64,000 nt of DNA from Limnanthes douglasii subsp. nivea (taxonomy: Eukaryota > Streptophyta > Magnoliopsida > Brassicales > Limnanthaceae): NCBI GenBank assembly GCA_036936605.1, contig JAUPFV010000004.1:183042807-183106806 (forward strand), given 5' to 3'. A program made the position numbers and the translations under genes. Positions 9,081 to 20,439 of the stretch are shown here, in pieces. Within the stretch, counting starts at the first letter, position 1; every line of letters begins with the position of its first letter. The notes below the pieces were generated by a model. The model was given only the letters and a program-made list of their open reading frames with translations. It had not been told where the DNA came from and did not search any database.

Positions 9081-9929
9081 ATAGAAAAACCAAATTCTCT
9101 ATTTACAATTTGTTTTATTTGTTTTATTCACACGAATTAAAATTCATATATTTTCAAATTGCTATATGATCCGAATTTTGCATATGTCAAACCAAAAAAT
9201 ATTATGTTTTCTTTCGAACTTGCTTCCAGGTGAATATGATGGTTAAATCCTCACTAAGGTAGAAGGACTAAAATGTTTTTGAGAGAATATATTGCTCACA
9301 AGAGAGATAAGTTCATTTGAACCATCGATAATCTAACTAATATGTGAGGCTCAACTGATTCATCCAATATATATGATTAAATGCCTAATAAAAGACCGAA
9401 AATGAGCTTTCTATGAGTGAATGTGCTCAAAGAGAATTCAAAAACATATAAATTCAGCTTAAATGTCATATTGATCCCTTCTATTCTTTTTCATCTCTTT
9501 TATTGAAAGGAATACGAGGCTATACTTATGACTCACACACCATAAATTAAAAATCCAAACACGATCCTAAAAAACTTGAACATCTCTACAAAATTTGATA
9601 TGTTAAATTTTAAAATAAAACATAATCGTTCATACTTTTTTCTCTCGATAACATAAAGTTTTTTCCTCAATAGAGGTTTTGACCGACAAGGGTTCTAACG
9701 AGACATGACTTAGGATAATAATAAATAATGAGACTCGCCATAGTTAGCCTGCATAAAATTTGGCAATACTGCCATCAAGATCCTTAGTCTTAATCCTTCT
9801 ACCCTGTTCAGATGGTTCACATAAATCTTGTTTTGGCTCTTTTCACTTGTCATATATAAATTTTATTTTAATGCACCAAAAAAATTTCATCTTAGTTTGT
9901 TGAAGGTTGTGACTTGGGATCAAAGACTG
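9081..9929. other. AT-rich spacer
   Basis: No gene or defined repeat is visible. One run near 9240-9440 (GAGAGAATATATTGCTCACA, ATCTAACTAATATGTGAGGC) is the kind of sequence found in degraded LTRs, but nothing definable. Confidence 0.35.
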
Positions 9930-10126
9930 TAAGTTTTGTTGAAGCTGTAACATAGTGTTGAAGCTGTAATTTAGTGACAAAGGCTAAAACTTATAGCCGA
10001 AGTTGTATGCTGAAACCAAGACTAAGTACCAAATGCTAGAACTAAGGTATAAAGCTGGAAATAAGTACTAAAGCTGAAATTAGGTGTCTAAGGTTGGATC
10101 TAAGTGTTAAAGCTGGATAAATGTGA
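9930..10126 (+). repeat. degenerate short-period repeat
   Basis: Irregular 20-24 bp reiterations built on (A/G)AAGCTG(T/G)AA(A/T) followed by TAGTG/TAAGT.: for example at 9938, 9957, 10052, 10068 and 10110. Too diverged for a firm period. It leads into a 69-residue ORF (10127-10336) that I do not recognise. Confidence 0.4.
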
Positions 10127-10860
10127 TTGGTACAGTCCTTTCAGACCTTGAGGGCCGAAGATGTGAGTAAACTTAAGCTTACAGAGTTGGAACTGTTGAT
10201 TTTCTTTATGTCTGGATGCTCAATCAGACTTTGGTGCCGAGAATTATGCTGGAACCTAAGGTTAAGCATAACCGAAGACAAGTTTATTTTTTTATTGTTG
10301 GAACCGAAAGTGCAGGTTAATCTCTTGCTAGACTGAAGTTACATTAACTGGTTATCAAAGAACTCTTGATAAGCTTATAAGTTCCTAGATGAGCTTGATC
10401 ACTTGTATGAGAAGATTCTGAATTGAGTGAAAAGGTTATGTCGTTGATTAAGAGGATTAATCTGGACTGTGCATTTGAAGATGAGATAAATAGTATTTGT
10501 ACAGACGTCAGAAATAATACCACTATCCGACAGCGTACGTGTGTCTTGAAAGGTATGAAACATTTTGTTATATGGTTGGGCAAAGTCTCTAGATGTCGAT
10601 TGCTTTTGTAATATTGATATTTTATACTCCACATCCTTGAGTCTATATAAAGTGAGAGAGAATATTGAAGTTGTGCAGCATCATGACTTGAAAAAATTAC
10701 AATGAGAGAAAATTCTTCGACTTGCCTTGATTTTAGAGAGTCTAGAAAGGTAAAATATAAACACTTGAGAATACTCTAAAATCGATAGTTCTTTTTGTTA
10801 TCTCTGAGTCTTTTGTAACAAAAAAGAAGTGGTTGAATGTTAGTATTTGGAAGAGTCTTT
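10127..10860 (+). other. possible solo-LTR or LTR-leader remnant
   Basis: Contains TCTATATAAAG at about 10645, followed by GAGAGAGAATATTGAAG and, about 150 bp on, CTTTTGTAAC. This promoter-plus-leader pattern resembles plant copia LTRs. No matching second LTR was found in the window, and no PBS is evident. ORFs on both strands (10127-10336, 10344-10634, 10423-10611) have no recognisable domain. Confidence 0.25.
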
Positions 10861-10885
10861 TTGTATTGTTTCCAAAAGATAAATC

Positions 10886-13414
10886 TTTATTGAATCAAAA
10901 CAGAAATTACAGGTAGGAAGATCCAAATTGTTACTCAAAACATTATAGTTACATAAACTTGAGAGGGAAAAATTGAGAATCCCATTCTAAATATATTAAA
11001 CAACACCAAAATAATTGACATCTTCCAGCAACTTCAATCTTCAATCACGGAAAATTACTAGATATATGGTATTTAAGCATGCATAAAGAGGAATTCAATT
11101 GAAACAAATTTAAGATTTAACTACATGCCAATTGGAAAAAACACATGATTAGAGATTGATATACAACTCATTCATTCAGATTTAAGTAAAAAAGAACTAA
11201 GCTCTCTAAACACACAATGGTTCTGAGGGGATTTAAGGTTTTAATGTTTCCATGATCGAGTTTCATCTTGCATGTAAGAGGCTAACAAGAAAGCCAATCG
11301 GCTATTAGATTTTTGACTCTTGAAATATGCTTAATAGTTATTACGGATAAAAGTAAGTTTCTGCAACAATAAATTGTATTTTGGAGATACCAGGGAGCTA
11401 ATCCATTCGCTAACATATCAATAATTAACATGGGATCAGATTGCACATCCACATTAATATTCCAAGTGTTATTGTCTCATAGGTACTAATATTATCAGGG
11501 TTTTACCAATTATTATTCTCATACTCATATTACAGAATTAGAGGGGTCTTTTTAAACCACATGTCCAACCAAAAGTCAATCTCACTATTACCTAGATATT
11601 TTATTGGTAAGGCTCTATACTTAAAGCGATATACTTCATCAATGGCTCTGATCTATATGGATTAAGCTTGGGAGAAGTATTAAAACAAGATTTATCTTTG
11701 TTGATGCTTGACGAGATGATTTTCGATAAAGAGTTAAGAACTAATTGAGTCTGATAATATTATTTTTTGAACCATTAACAAAGATGACAAAGTCATCAAC
11801 ATATGTTAAACAATTGATGTTCATATTACTTCTGGTTTTGTACAAAATTTTGAGCTTGTTATTGAATATGTTATTCATGCCTCTTATGAGAAACTCTTAA
11901 AGAATTATAAAGAGGTTGGGAAAATTGGATCCCTCTGCTTCATGTCGTTCAAAACTTTATAAAAACATGTAATTCTCCATTAATCATAATGCAGAAGAAC
12001 ACATAATTGATACTATTATATATTAGATTAATAAAGTTACTATAAAAGCCAAATACTTTTATAATATCCAATAAGAATCTATGAGAAATTTATTTCCTCT
12101 AGATTATTTGTTAATATCATGAATGATTTCATTGGAAAATAAGATTTGATCATGAATATTTCTCTCATGAATAAAACCACATTGTTCAAAGGAGATAATG
12201 TTAGGAAAAATTAATTTGAGCCTATTATTATAACTCTAGAAATGATTCCATTAAAAACAGTGCAAATACCTATTGGTTTAAAGTCTTTCAACTGTTTTGG
12301 AAAATGGAATTTGGGGATCAGGGATAATGTAGTAGCAAAGATACTTTTGGAGAAAATATTATCCTTAAAGTAATATATGATGGTAGGACAGAGGTGATAT
12401 AGTAAAAGATGGTGTTAAAGCCATCTGGGCCAGCCACAACATTAGTTTTCAAAGAATTAATAACATTGTCAATTTCATTTATAATATGAATAACCAAGAG
12501 ATTGTTGTTATTAGATTCATAGATCATGTGAGGAATGTTTTCAAGAGCTATTACATATTGATTTGTGGAGGTATCGGGTTTTGAAATATTCAACAACTAG
12601 CTTACTCATTTGATTTTGGTCATCTATCCAAACAATATCCTCTTTAATACCATTGATTCTATTATTTCTATTTCTTTTCTTAAAAACATTATGAAATAAT
12701 ATAGTGTTTTTTTCTCTTTTTGGAACAGTTAGTGTAGTTTTTTACTCTCAATAAGCTTCTTATCTTGCCAAGAGAAGAAGCTTATTGGCTTTGGCTTTAT
12801 TTAGACTAACTTTATCATTCATGTTTTTAGAATTTTGGAACTTTTTTTCATCAAAAATTGACTTCATCTTCTGCTTTTGTAACAACAATAAAGATGTTTC
12901 CAAACACATTGTAATTTTAAAACGTAAGAGTTAAATTAAGTCTTTTCAGCTTGTTCCAAAAAGCATGCAATGGTGGGGGCCAGAAACATGAGAGTTCCAT
13001 GAATCCACATGTTAAGAAATTTTAATAATTCCTATTATTGGTCCAAAAACATGAGAGTTCCCAAAAACTTGTATAATTCTGAATGTTGAATCCACATGTT
13101 AAGAAATTTGAAGGATGAGTTTAGCTACAAGAGTTATTGGCTAAAGTAATCAGCAATGGGGCATGATCTGAGCAGGTTTTAGATAACTGTTTCATTTGGA
13201 TATTGTCAAAGCACATTCTTATTTTTTCATTAATGAGAATCTGGTCTAGCCTTCTCTAATTCTTATTATTGTTCCAGGTTTATGAAGATTCTATAAATCC
13301 ATGTTTATCCAAGAGAACAGTCAAAGATAATGTTATTGAAATCATCGCAAATTTGTAAACACAAGGTAGAATAGGACAATTGCTCAGCACTATTAATGAT
13401 GTAGTTAAAATTGA
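10886..13414 (-). pseudogene. LINE (L1-type) ORF2, 3' part: endonuclease end, RT, RNase H, 3' end
   Basis: Reading leftward from 13414: the second half of the AP-endonuclease (the RRLDQILINEK and SDHAPLLIT segments, 13110-13300), then reverse transcriptase with GPDGF at 12417-12431, a GFIHERNIHDQI-like block near 12150-12190, and the catalytic Y-V-D-D at 11792-11803. A C-terminal RNase H follows (QSDPMLIIDML ... HISRVKNLIADWL, about 11470-11270). AATAAA on the minus strand at 10886-10891 marks the 3' end. Many stops and frameshifts are present. The N-terminal part of the same ORF2 lies at 25305-25617, separated by inserted LTR elements. Confidence 0.85.
12318..12596 (-). pseudogene. LINE reverse transcriptase, finger/palm segment
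   Basis: Longest open piece of the LINE RT. It contains the V..SLK and GPDGFN..FYY block conserved at the start of non-LTR reverse transcriptases. It is part of the larger LINE ORF2 and is not a separate gene. Confidence 0.8.
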
Positions 13415-13811
13415 TGAGTCCGAATGTTGCTCCCTCTCCGGACAGGGACAGTTCGGACTAAGATCACCAGACCAGACAGGGCAGTTCGAACACCTAGCCC
13501 ATTGGACTGTTCGAACTATGACTAAAGTACTTCAAAACCTAAACACTTCTTGACTAAGTTGCTTGCTCTCCTACTAAGAGCTCATAGGTCCTTGAACATG
13601 ACCCGGGTCCATTAAACATGACCCGAAAGCCCATAAAGCCCAAATACAAGGGTATAAATACCCAACCACCCGCATTAAATATGGGTAATAAAAATTAAAT
13701 ACAACCAGGCTGCTTAATTCTCCCTCTACTATCTACTTAAACATTAAACATCTACATACCTCCACAAACTCTAAACAAATTACAAATTTACCCTCAGACG
13801 AAAATTAACCA
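13415..13811 (+). mobile_element. LTR of an older Tat-family element, plus orientation
   Basis: Begins TGAGTCCG and ends AACCA (TG...CA). It is colinear with the reverse complement of the Tat-1 LTRs: the CCTAAACACTT.TTGACTAAG, ATGACCC..., GGGTATAAATACC and TACAACCAGGCTGCTTAA segments occur in the same order. TATA box near 13652. It is therefore a related LTR in the direction opposite to Tat-1. It interrupts the LINE endonuclease. Confidence 0.8.
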
Positions 13812-13890
13812 CACCAAAAATCACTCATGACAATCTGCTCTAGTTGATTGCTGGATAAGTTTCTCAAACTCTACCAAAGAGAGAGTCAAA
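13812..13890 (+). other. leader remnant of the older element
   Basis: Follows the plus LTR directly with CACCAAAAATCACT, a decayed form of the CACCAAATTGG leader/PBS start seen in the other Tat elements. Ends TCAAA, next to the Tat-1 LTR; TCAAG follows the far LTR, a near-match 5-bp target duplication. Confidence 0.5.
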
Positions 13891-14251
13891 TGTTTATTTT
13901 AAGCTGAGGGTAATTTTGTCAAGTGTTTTGGAAAGTTTTGAGAGTATTAAATGTTTGGGTGTTTTGTAGTGAGAGATTTAAGCCGCTTGGTTGTATCAAA
14001 TGTTCATTAATGAAAGTAGTTGGAGTATTTATACCTTTAATTATGGACCCATGGGCTTTGGGGTCAAATTATGGAACCGGGTCAAGTTTAAGGACCCATT
14101 TACTTAATAAGCTGATTAGCACCTAGCTTAGTCAAAAGGTGTTTAGGTATTTTATACTTTTATCCTATCCGGATAGTTTAGTGGGCTATTTATATCCGAA
14201 TTGCCTTTATCCGCAAATTTCAGTATGTAGTGGTGGATTTACCCGGACTCA
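13891..14251 (-). repeat. Tat-1 3' LTR (361 bp)
   Basis: On the minus strand runs TGAGTCCGGGTAAATCC ... AATAAACA, i.e. TG...CA. Matches the 5' LTR at 24975-25299 along its length, but has about 50 extra bases (around 14047-14098) that are missing from the other copy. TATAAATA-type box near 14030 (minus). Confidence 0.85.
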
Positions 14252-14684
14252 TAAGTAGCCTTTTTTTAGGCTTTGTCAAAAATCTTTGGCGGGACTAAAA
14301 AATTCATTTAGTCAGTAACAATTATTTTCTGACCCATTTGTATGTCTGGTTTAAGGTTTGTCCGGACTGACTTCTTCCCAGAATTCTAAGATTTTTTTTA
14401 TTTGGATCGTGTGGCAGGTGTCGCAATCTGATTTGACTTACTAGCCGTTTCTTACCTAGATTGGCGCTCCCACTAAACCTAAAAAGTAACATATGCATCT
14501 AGTATTTCTCACATCAACGTCGTCTTCAATCATCGCTCGAATCTCTTCGTCTTCTCCTAGGTATCAGTTACCTTTTTCTACTAATATATAAACCATTTTT
14601 TCACTATTTCATTATCTTCATCACTCTACAAATATTTTACAGAGATTTTCACCCTTTCTTTCAAAATCGTTCTTGGTTAGTTTT
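14252..14684 (+). promoter_or_regulatory. non-coding strip with promoter of the antisense gene and PPT region
   Basis: On the minus strand the bases just before the 3' LTR (AGGCTACT, preceded by CCTAAAAAAA) would be the polypurine-tract region. On the plus strand, TATATAAA at 14585-14592 lies about 90 bp before ATG 14685, with a C/T-rich leader between, which suggests that the antisense gene has its own promoter. Confidence 0.45.
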
Positions 14685-17607
14685 ATGTTCAAGGGTAAAA
14701 ACACTCTTGTAAAAGGCGGCTGGTTGAATATGTCCGAATTAGAGAAGGCAATGAAAGTTGAACGAGAGAGGCGCATCGCTGCTGGTCTCCCGGTCTCCCA
14801 AGACGACAAGTCTGATAAACCATCCCAAGAAGCTGATTAAGGATCATCTTCTACCAGAAACCCAAAACCCAAACGGCTGTTCAAACCAAATCTTTCACCA
14901 ATCCCATTAGGTTCCTCTGTTTAGGACTCTCAACCTTCTACTACCCAAGAAAATGCAGTATTAAGTGTTAGAAAACCCTCCCCTTTCATAGCCACGGATT
15001 ATGATATTGAAAAGTCTCCACAGAAATCCAATCCACGCTGGACAACTCGTTTGGTGAAAACCCAAGCGACTGCCTCACAGTCAAAGCCCTCCAAACCGGA
15101 GGCCTCTAAATCAGCATCCAAAGATAAACCCTCCAGATCGGAGATATCTATAAGAGCCCCACGAGATAAGCCCTCCAGATTGGAGGAACCTAAAGTAGCT
15201 TCTCAAACGAAATCTTCCGGAACTGAGCCTCAACCGGACACCAGACCTTTGGAAAAAACTGGCGCTCAATCATCCGGACATACCGTAGAGCCAGAAGTTG
15301 ATACCCTTCCATCCACAACAACTGATAAACCTTCCACAGTAATGGAAGAAGTGATGGAAGATAGTATCGGAGAGCCCCTTTCAAAAACTGAAGCCTCAGG
15401 GCAAACTGGAGATGCTACTTCTGGTAGGAAATGGAAAGGAAAATTGAAGGTTGAAGTGGCTCATCCGGATCTCCTGGAGTGCTTGGAGGGCAAGGTAGGA
15501 ACTTTGCTTTTAGAAAGTCAATGTGAAGTACTTGTTGGCCATGCAGAACATATATTATGTTTATACTCATATTACCGAATTGGGCCGGATCCGGACAAAG
15601 TGGGGGATCCCAGAGTCAGTGAAGGTGAGAATACCTGTCACTACGGAGACTCTATTGGACTGCAAACTTAATAAAGTGGCCATCTGCACAGAATTGTTCA
15701 ACATGTATTTCCACCTGATTAAGATTTTCCCAAGACAATTAAGTCCAAATGTTTGGTACTCTCTCATTTCCTGCATAATGGTATCAAGACTATCCGGAAT
15801 CCCTCTCCCTATGGAGCAATTTGCCGATGTGGCAAGCCTGTGCAAAAATCATCACATCCCATTCTATCACCACAACATGGGAGACAATTTCAAAGTGGTA
15901 GATGATTTGTTAGAGTTGGAGAAGAATTGGAAAACTCATTTCTTATTCATTAGTGGGTCATGGGAGAATAAGAGAAAGATGAGAGCCAAGACTAACCCTA
16001 ACATGCTTACTAGTAGGTGGAAGAGTACAATTAAGTTCTTCAATTTTGTTTTTCATTTTCTTCTTTTCACTTTACAAATATTCCACTTCTGAATCATTCA
16101 TTACTTTCTTTTCAGTATTACCGAAGGAGTATACCAGATATCTAGAGGAGTGGCAGACTACATGTGCCAAGTTAAATGTATATGACGCAGAACGTTGGGG
16201 AAACGCCTTCTATAACTGTTTCACTTCTGGAAATTTGGTGAGATCTCATCTGTGGAATACCACAGGCCGAAGAGATCTTATATGGGAAGAATTTACCGCA
16301 TCCCTCCCCCAGTTATCATCCTCAAACGAACAAAGGAAAAAGATGGTAAACTGGCCTTGCCCATTAGAGCCAATGCCCTTAGCAAGATGAAGGGAAAGAA
16401 AAAGAAGGCTGCAGCAGAGGCAGTTCGGGATGCTGCAGAAGAGACCGGCCCGGAGAACCAAGGTGTGGAGAACCAAGAAGGGATTGATGCCTCCTTGCTC
16501 CAAGTGGTTGAATATGAAACTGTCAAGGAGGCAGGAGAAAAATCGAATCCACCAAGGCCTGCGAAGAAGGACTAAAAACGGGGAGCTAATAGCGACGAAT
16601 GGGCTGCCAAGAAGAAGAAGATCACCTTAAGGGGAGAAATAGTTCTTCGCCCTTTGAAGCTTCCTCCTCCACCAGCTCCTGTTGACCTCACTTTGGCAGA
16701 GAAAATCCCAGCAGACTTGCAACTGGGAGAGGGCACCGGAGGAGGGCTTGACATCAGAGCTTTTCAGGACATCGGTCTTTACTTCACCGATTCAGAGAAA
16801 GATGACTTCGCTGGTCCTTTCCGTCCTTCAGGTTCTTCCAACATGGTAACCTACAATGTTAAGTCTTTCTCTGTTTCCGAAGACTAGGATACAATGACCC
16901 ATTTTCTTTTAGGCCATATCCAACGAGTGCTCAATTTGGAGAGCATGAAAAATCAGTCCATCCTTATCAACACCCTTAACACAGACAAGGAGACTCTGTC
17001 AACCAACCTCTTCAATGCTAACCAGATCATTGAAGCACTAAAGATAGAGCTTGAAGAATTGAAGAATGACAAGGAAGATCTGTCAACCAAGCTGGCCACC
17101 TCAGAGAATGCTAACATTGAGCTCCAGGCTAAGTATTCTGGTTTGGAGAAAGATCTCTCAATCTTAAAGAAAGACATGAAGGCCAAAGATAGTGCCATTC
17201 AGACCTTGTCCGGCGAAAATAATTCCCTTGAAGAGGTTGTGTCTAAGGCAACCAAGGAGAAAAAAGATTTGGAAAAAGAGCAGGAACAGAAAATTCAGGC
17301 CAACATCGATAAATACACCAACGAGGTGATAGACTCCTTGGAAAAAAGGTATGCCGAAGTAAAGTATGACATGGTACTTCTTTTCCATGAAACGTTTCCG
17401 AAGAGGACACTTGGTATCTTGTGGAAATATGTGGAGTATGAAGACATCCCGTTCCATACCATGGCAGATGGTGATAAAAAGAACTACTCTAGTGGAATCG
17501 ACTCTACTACCGATGAAGAAGAAGGAACCGGTGAGAGTTCAAGCGCTGAACTCAAATGCCCTAAGAAAGGAGGTGATGCAGGAACATCCGAAGGGAATAA
17601 GCCCTGA
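14685..17607 (+). pseudogene. extra antisense gene of Tat-1 (aORF, putative gypsy-type transposon protein)
   Basis: Read opposite to gag-pol. ATG 14685 opens a frame with stops at 14838-14840 (TAA) and near 14921 (TAG), then open to 15671 as a Lys/Ser/Pro-rich linker. A frameshift near 15590 leads to a globular domain (15523-16010: TKWGIPESVKVRIPVT, RQLSPNVWYSLISC) resembling the 'putative gypsy type transposon' domain of plant aORFs. A pyrimidine-rich run ending TTTCTTTTCAG at about 16115 looks like a 3' splice site, so part of 16010-16115 may be an intron. From 16252 one frame continues (stops at 16573 and 16885) into a Lys-rich linker, a long coiled coil (about 16930-17340) and an acidic end (TTDEEEGTGES). 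Extra ORFs of this kind are known in Tat elements; their function is not known. Confidence 0.75.
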
Positions 17608-17998
17608 GGTTTTTAAATATCTTTTGTGTTTTCTTAATTTTGTGAAATATTAAAGTCATTGGATGGCCAAGGCATTTTTGTAATTGTGTCCGATTTGAGT
17701 CCGGATAATTCTTTCACAATACTTAAAGTCCTTAGATGGACAATGCATATTTTGTATTTTAATATCGTTATCCGGTTCATACCCGGACATGCTTATCTTA
17801 TCCAATTTTTCTTTGTTCCATACTTGCTTTCAATTTTAATGGCTAATGTTTAAAGAGCCCTTCTTTACTTTACAAATATTTAAGGTGAGAGTATTTAAAA
17901 TCTATGATCCTTAGTATTAAATTGAAGACTTGAAAGGAATTCTAATCAAATTACACATAATATTTTAAGAAGACATCATATTTCACTGAAAAACCAAA
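17608..17998. other. convergent spacer between aORF and pol
   Basis: Holds the 3' ends of two converging genes, the aORF from the left and pol from the right. In the sibling elements this position carries tandem arrays. Here only two loose copies of a TTGGATGG.CAA.GCAT / TTAGATGGACAATGCAT segment are seen (17658 and 17731). Confidence 0.4.
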
Positions 17999-18062
17999 CA
18001 CCTCACTAAAAACTCCCCGCGCCACCAGGGTAGGAAAGAGTATGCCCCATAATATTTACATT
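17999..18062 (-). promoter_or_regulatory. conserved post-integrase motif (copy in Tat-1)
   Basis: Minus strand: TTTCCTACCCTGGTGGCG followed by a purine-rich GGGGAGTTTTTAGTGAGGTG. The same pattern follows integrase at 28326-28385, 38138-38178 and 42112-42165. It is non-coding yet better conserved than the flanks. It may be an internal polypurine tract or an RNA element. Confidence 0.5.
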
Positions 18063-18100
18063 GACTTTAAACAAGTAAATATTTACACAACTTTCATTCC

Positions 18101-19430
18101 AGATATAACCGGAGGTGTTCAATATTCCATGGGTGCTTTAGGATTCTTCCATATTTGTCTTGAAGCCTATATGTCCCAGGCTTAAACTTTTCAGAGACCT
18201 CATAAGGGCCTTCCCAGTTTAGAGCTAGTTTGCCAAACTACTTTTCCTTAGTATGCAAGAAAACCTTTCTTAATACTTTATCTCTTGGTTGAAAATCCCT
18301 TCTCTTGATCTTGGAAGCAAATCTGCTCCTCATCAATTCTTGATAGTGAGTTTGTTCTAAGATGAGCTTTAACCCTTCTTTCTTAAATTAAGTCAAACTG
18401 ATTCTTAATTGCCAATTCATTGGCTTGTTCGTAATAGTTGTGGACCTTGTATGATGGTAGGGTTGCTTCTATAGGGGTAATTTCATCCATCCCATATACC
18501 AAGGCAAAAGGATATTCCTGAGTAGCTGCCCTAGGAGTAGTCTGGTACGCCCACAACACTTCTTGCAAGTAGTTTGGCCACTTCCCTGCAGCCCCTTCTA
18601 AATTCTTTTTCAGACCAGACAGAATGGTCCTGTTTACCACTTCAACTTGGTCATTTGATTGTGGGTAGAAAGGAGAAGAGAAGCAATGCTGAATGCCCCT
18701 GGAGGCACATAAACTCTCCATATCCTTGTTATCAAATTGTGGCCCGTTATGTGTGGTTATCTTTTGTGGAACCCCAAATTTGCAACAAATGTTAGACAAG
18801 ATAAATTTTATAACAGCTTTTGAAGTAATTCCTGCCAGGGGGCTGCTTCTATCCACTTTGAGAAATAATCAATGGCTACAATAATAGTCCTGCACCCTCC
18901 GGACGCCATTGGTGGAGGCCCAACTAAAAACAGTCCTCAACGAGCAAAAGGCACTGGTTCGGAAATGGACTCCACAGGAACTGTTGAGATATGAATTTCG
19001 TTACCATATATTTGGCATGGGTCACATTTTTTCACCAATTCGTTAGCATCTGCCATTATGGATGGCCAATAGTATCCGGCTAACAAAATCCTCCAGGTTA
19101 GAGCTCTATAGCCACAGTGTGCTGATCCTTCTCCATCGTGTAGTTCCGACAAAACAATTTGGGACTCTTCATCCCCTAAACAACACAAGAGAGGTCTGCT
19201 AAACGACTTTTTATAAAGAACCTCTCTTAAGATCAAGAAACCATGAGCTTTGTATTTCATTTTCCTTGCCATAGCTTTCTCCGGAGGAAATATTCCATCA
19301 GAGATGTATTGAAGAAGGGGAAATCTCCAATCCTTGGATTGAACTACTTGTACACTCAAACTCTCCTCCTTTTCCTTGTTTTGATTTGATTGTATGGATG
19401 GGCATTCTTGTACATGAATCCATGGGTAGG
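18101..19430 (-). pseudogene. Tat-1 integrase
   Basis: The zinc-binding HHCC part (ELHDGEGSAHCG ... CDPC, about 19170-19020) is followed by the catalytic core. The second catalytic Asp is mutated: ITTHNGPQF reads THNG instead of TDNG. The Glu region (SNDQVEVVNRT) is kept. The C-terminal part ends ..HLRLYLE at 18101-18130. Frames break near 18930 and 18380. In the family, integrase inserts element cDNA into the host chromosome; this copy would be inactive. Confidence 0.8.
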
Positions 19431-19590
19431 ACTCAGAGTATGCTATGGTTGCTAAAGAGTCTGCCAACGTGTTTTCCGATCTAGGAATATGCTCATAACA
19501 AACATTTTTGAACTTGGCTGCTACTTCTTTAAGAATGAATAAGTATTTGATCAACTGATCCTTCTTAGCTTCGGACTGACCTTGAGCATG
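19431..19590 (-). pseudogene. Tat-1 RNase H, C-terminal piece
   Basis: Encodes AQGQSEAKKDQLIKYLF... then YEHIPRSENTLADSLA, the end of the Ty3-type RNase H with its conserved R..N..AD motif. Its first 101 bp (19490-19590) duplicate sequence that also lies beyond the insert, at 20651-20751. Confidence 0.75.
19490..19590 (-). repeat. 101-bp direct repeat, left copy
   Basis: Matches 20651-20751 at 96 of 101 positions by eye. The two copies flank the 1060-bp insert 19591-20650. Confidence 0.85.
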
Positions 19591-19676
19591 CCGATCGAAA
19601 ACGACAGTAGCTGTCACCTGCTGCCTCTTGAAAACCACCGAAACAATTGTCTGCCTCCTACCGTCTGGTTGTATGT

Positions 19677-19950
19677 TCTGCCGAAAGAAAACCCAAAACA
19701 GCCAGCAATCACCTCTTTTTCGTTTTGTATCTTCTGCAGGAAAAACCAAAAAGTAGTCAATTCCGTTTTTTCTTTTTTCTTATGTATACTGTCGTTCTGC
19801 AGAATACAAAAGTCAGTAGCCAATTGTGATTTTTCCTCTTTCTTTGTCCTGCTCCGCAAAATCCAGTAATCGTCCGCTTTCCTTTTCTTTTCTTTGTTTT
19901 GTATTCTGCCGTAAGAAAACCCAAAACGAGACCTCCCCTTTCTTCTCTCC
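19677..19950 (-). repeat. degenerate tandem repeat, about 57 bp period
   Basis: About five copies, starting near 19677, 19732, 19795, 19852 and 19906. Each begins TTCTGC(C/A)G.A or TCCGCAAAA and continues into AACC.AAAA.. and a T/C-rich run (TTTTC.TTTT.TTTTGT). On the minus strand it reads as purine-rich coding-like blocks (F.FFLQ.IQNEKE) in ORFs 19614-19961 and 19813-20406, which are not true genes. Confidence 0.6.
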
Positions 19951-20264
19951 TTTCCATCCAAGTTCGAATTCCTTTCTACTGGGCCCCCAAGTGAATTTCC
20001 AAGTTCGAATGTACTGAAGAGAAAATATTAGGGTTAAACCAATCCGGGTCCCCGAAATAATAAGTAATAGTTTGATATTAGAGCTGCAGTAACTGGCTCG
20101 AAGTCTAGGCCCAACATAAATTTTTTGTTTAGCAGGAAATTTCGTCGCTGGTCCAACATAAAAATAATCAGCTACTTCGTCCGAATTATTGATGCTATGT
20201 TTTCTCCCCAGCTTCCATTCTCGCAATGCTAATGTGTCGGTCGGCAAAGGAGGAGGATGTGATG

Positions 20265-20402
20265 CATTTTCAACCCGGAAACTCGAAACAGTTATCAAAT
20301 TAAAGGTCAATAGAAATATCAAAACTCCGTAGTCATAGTTTTTCATTATGTAAGGGATAAATCTCACGTATGTCGACAAGGTTCCAATTAAAAACCGAAC
20401 CT
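20265..20402 (-). pseudogene. captured fragment of an ALMT-type malate channel gene
   Basis: Minus strand encodes RFIPYIMKNYDYGVLIF followed by LLTFNLITVSSFRVEN. This is the highly conserved fifth/sixth membrane-helix region of plant aluminium-activated malate transporter (ALMT) proteins. Only about 45 residues are present; both sides diverge at once, so it is a fragment. It is continuous with an ORF (19813-20406) whose remainder is unrelated sequence. Confidence 0.75.
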
Positions 20403-20439
20403 CCAATTAAAACAGCTCAATATTCTTGTCCGGAGCAAC

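Noticed and set aside
13923..14126. Plus-strand 67-residue ORF
   Set aside because: Lies wholly inside the Tat-1 3' LTR and is not conserved in the 5' LTR.
16246..16526. Minus-strand ORFs under the aORF (16246-16503, 16293-16526, 16572-16754)
   Set aside because: Shadows of the plus-strand coiled-coil/linker gene, with low-complexity Ser/Phe/Pro composition.
18574..18884. Plus-strand ORFs opposite the Tat-1 integrase
   Set aside because: Antisense shadows of a clearly recognised integrase.
19813..20406. A 197-residue minus-strand ORF as a real membrane protein gene
   Set aside because: Only its first ~45 residues match ALMT; the rest is unrelated or repeat sequence. It is a chimera of fragments.
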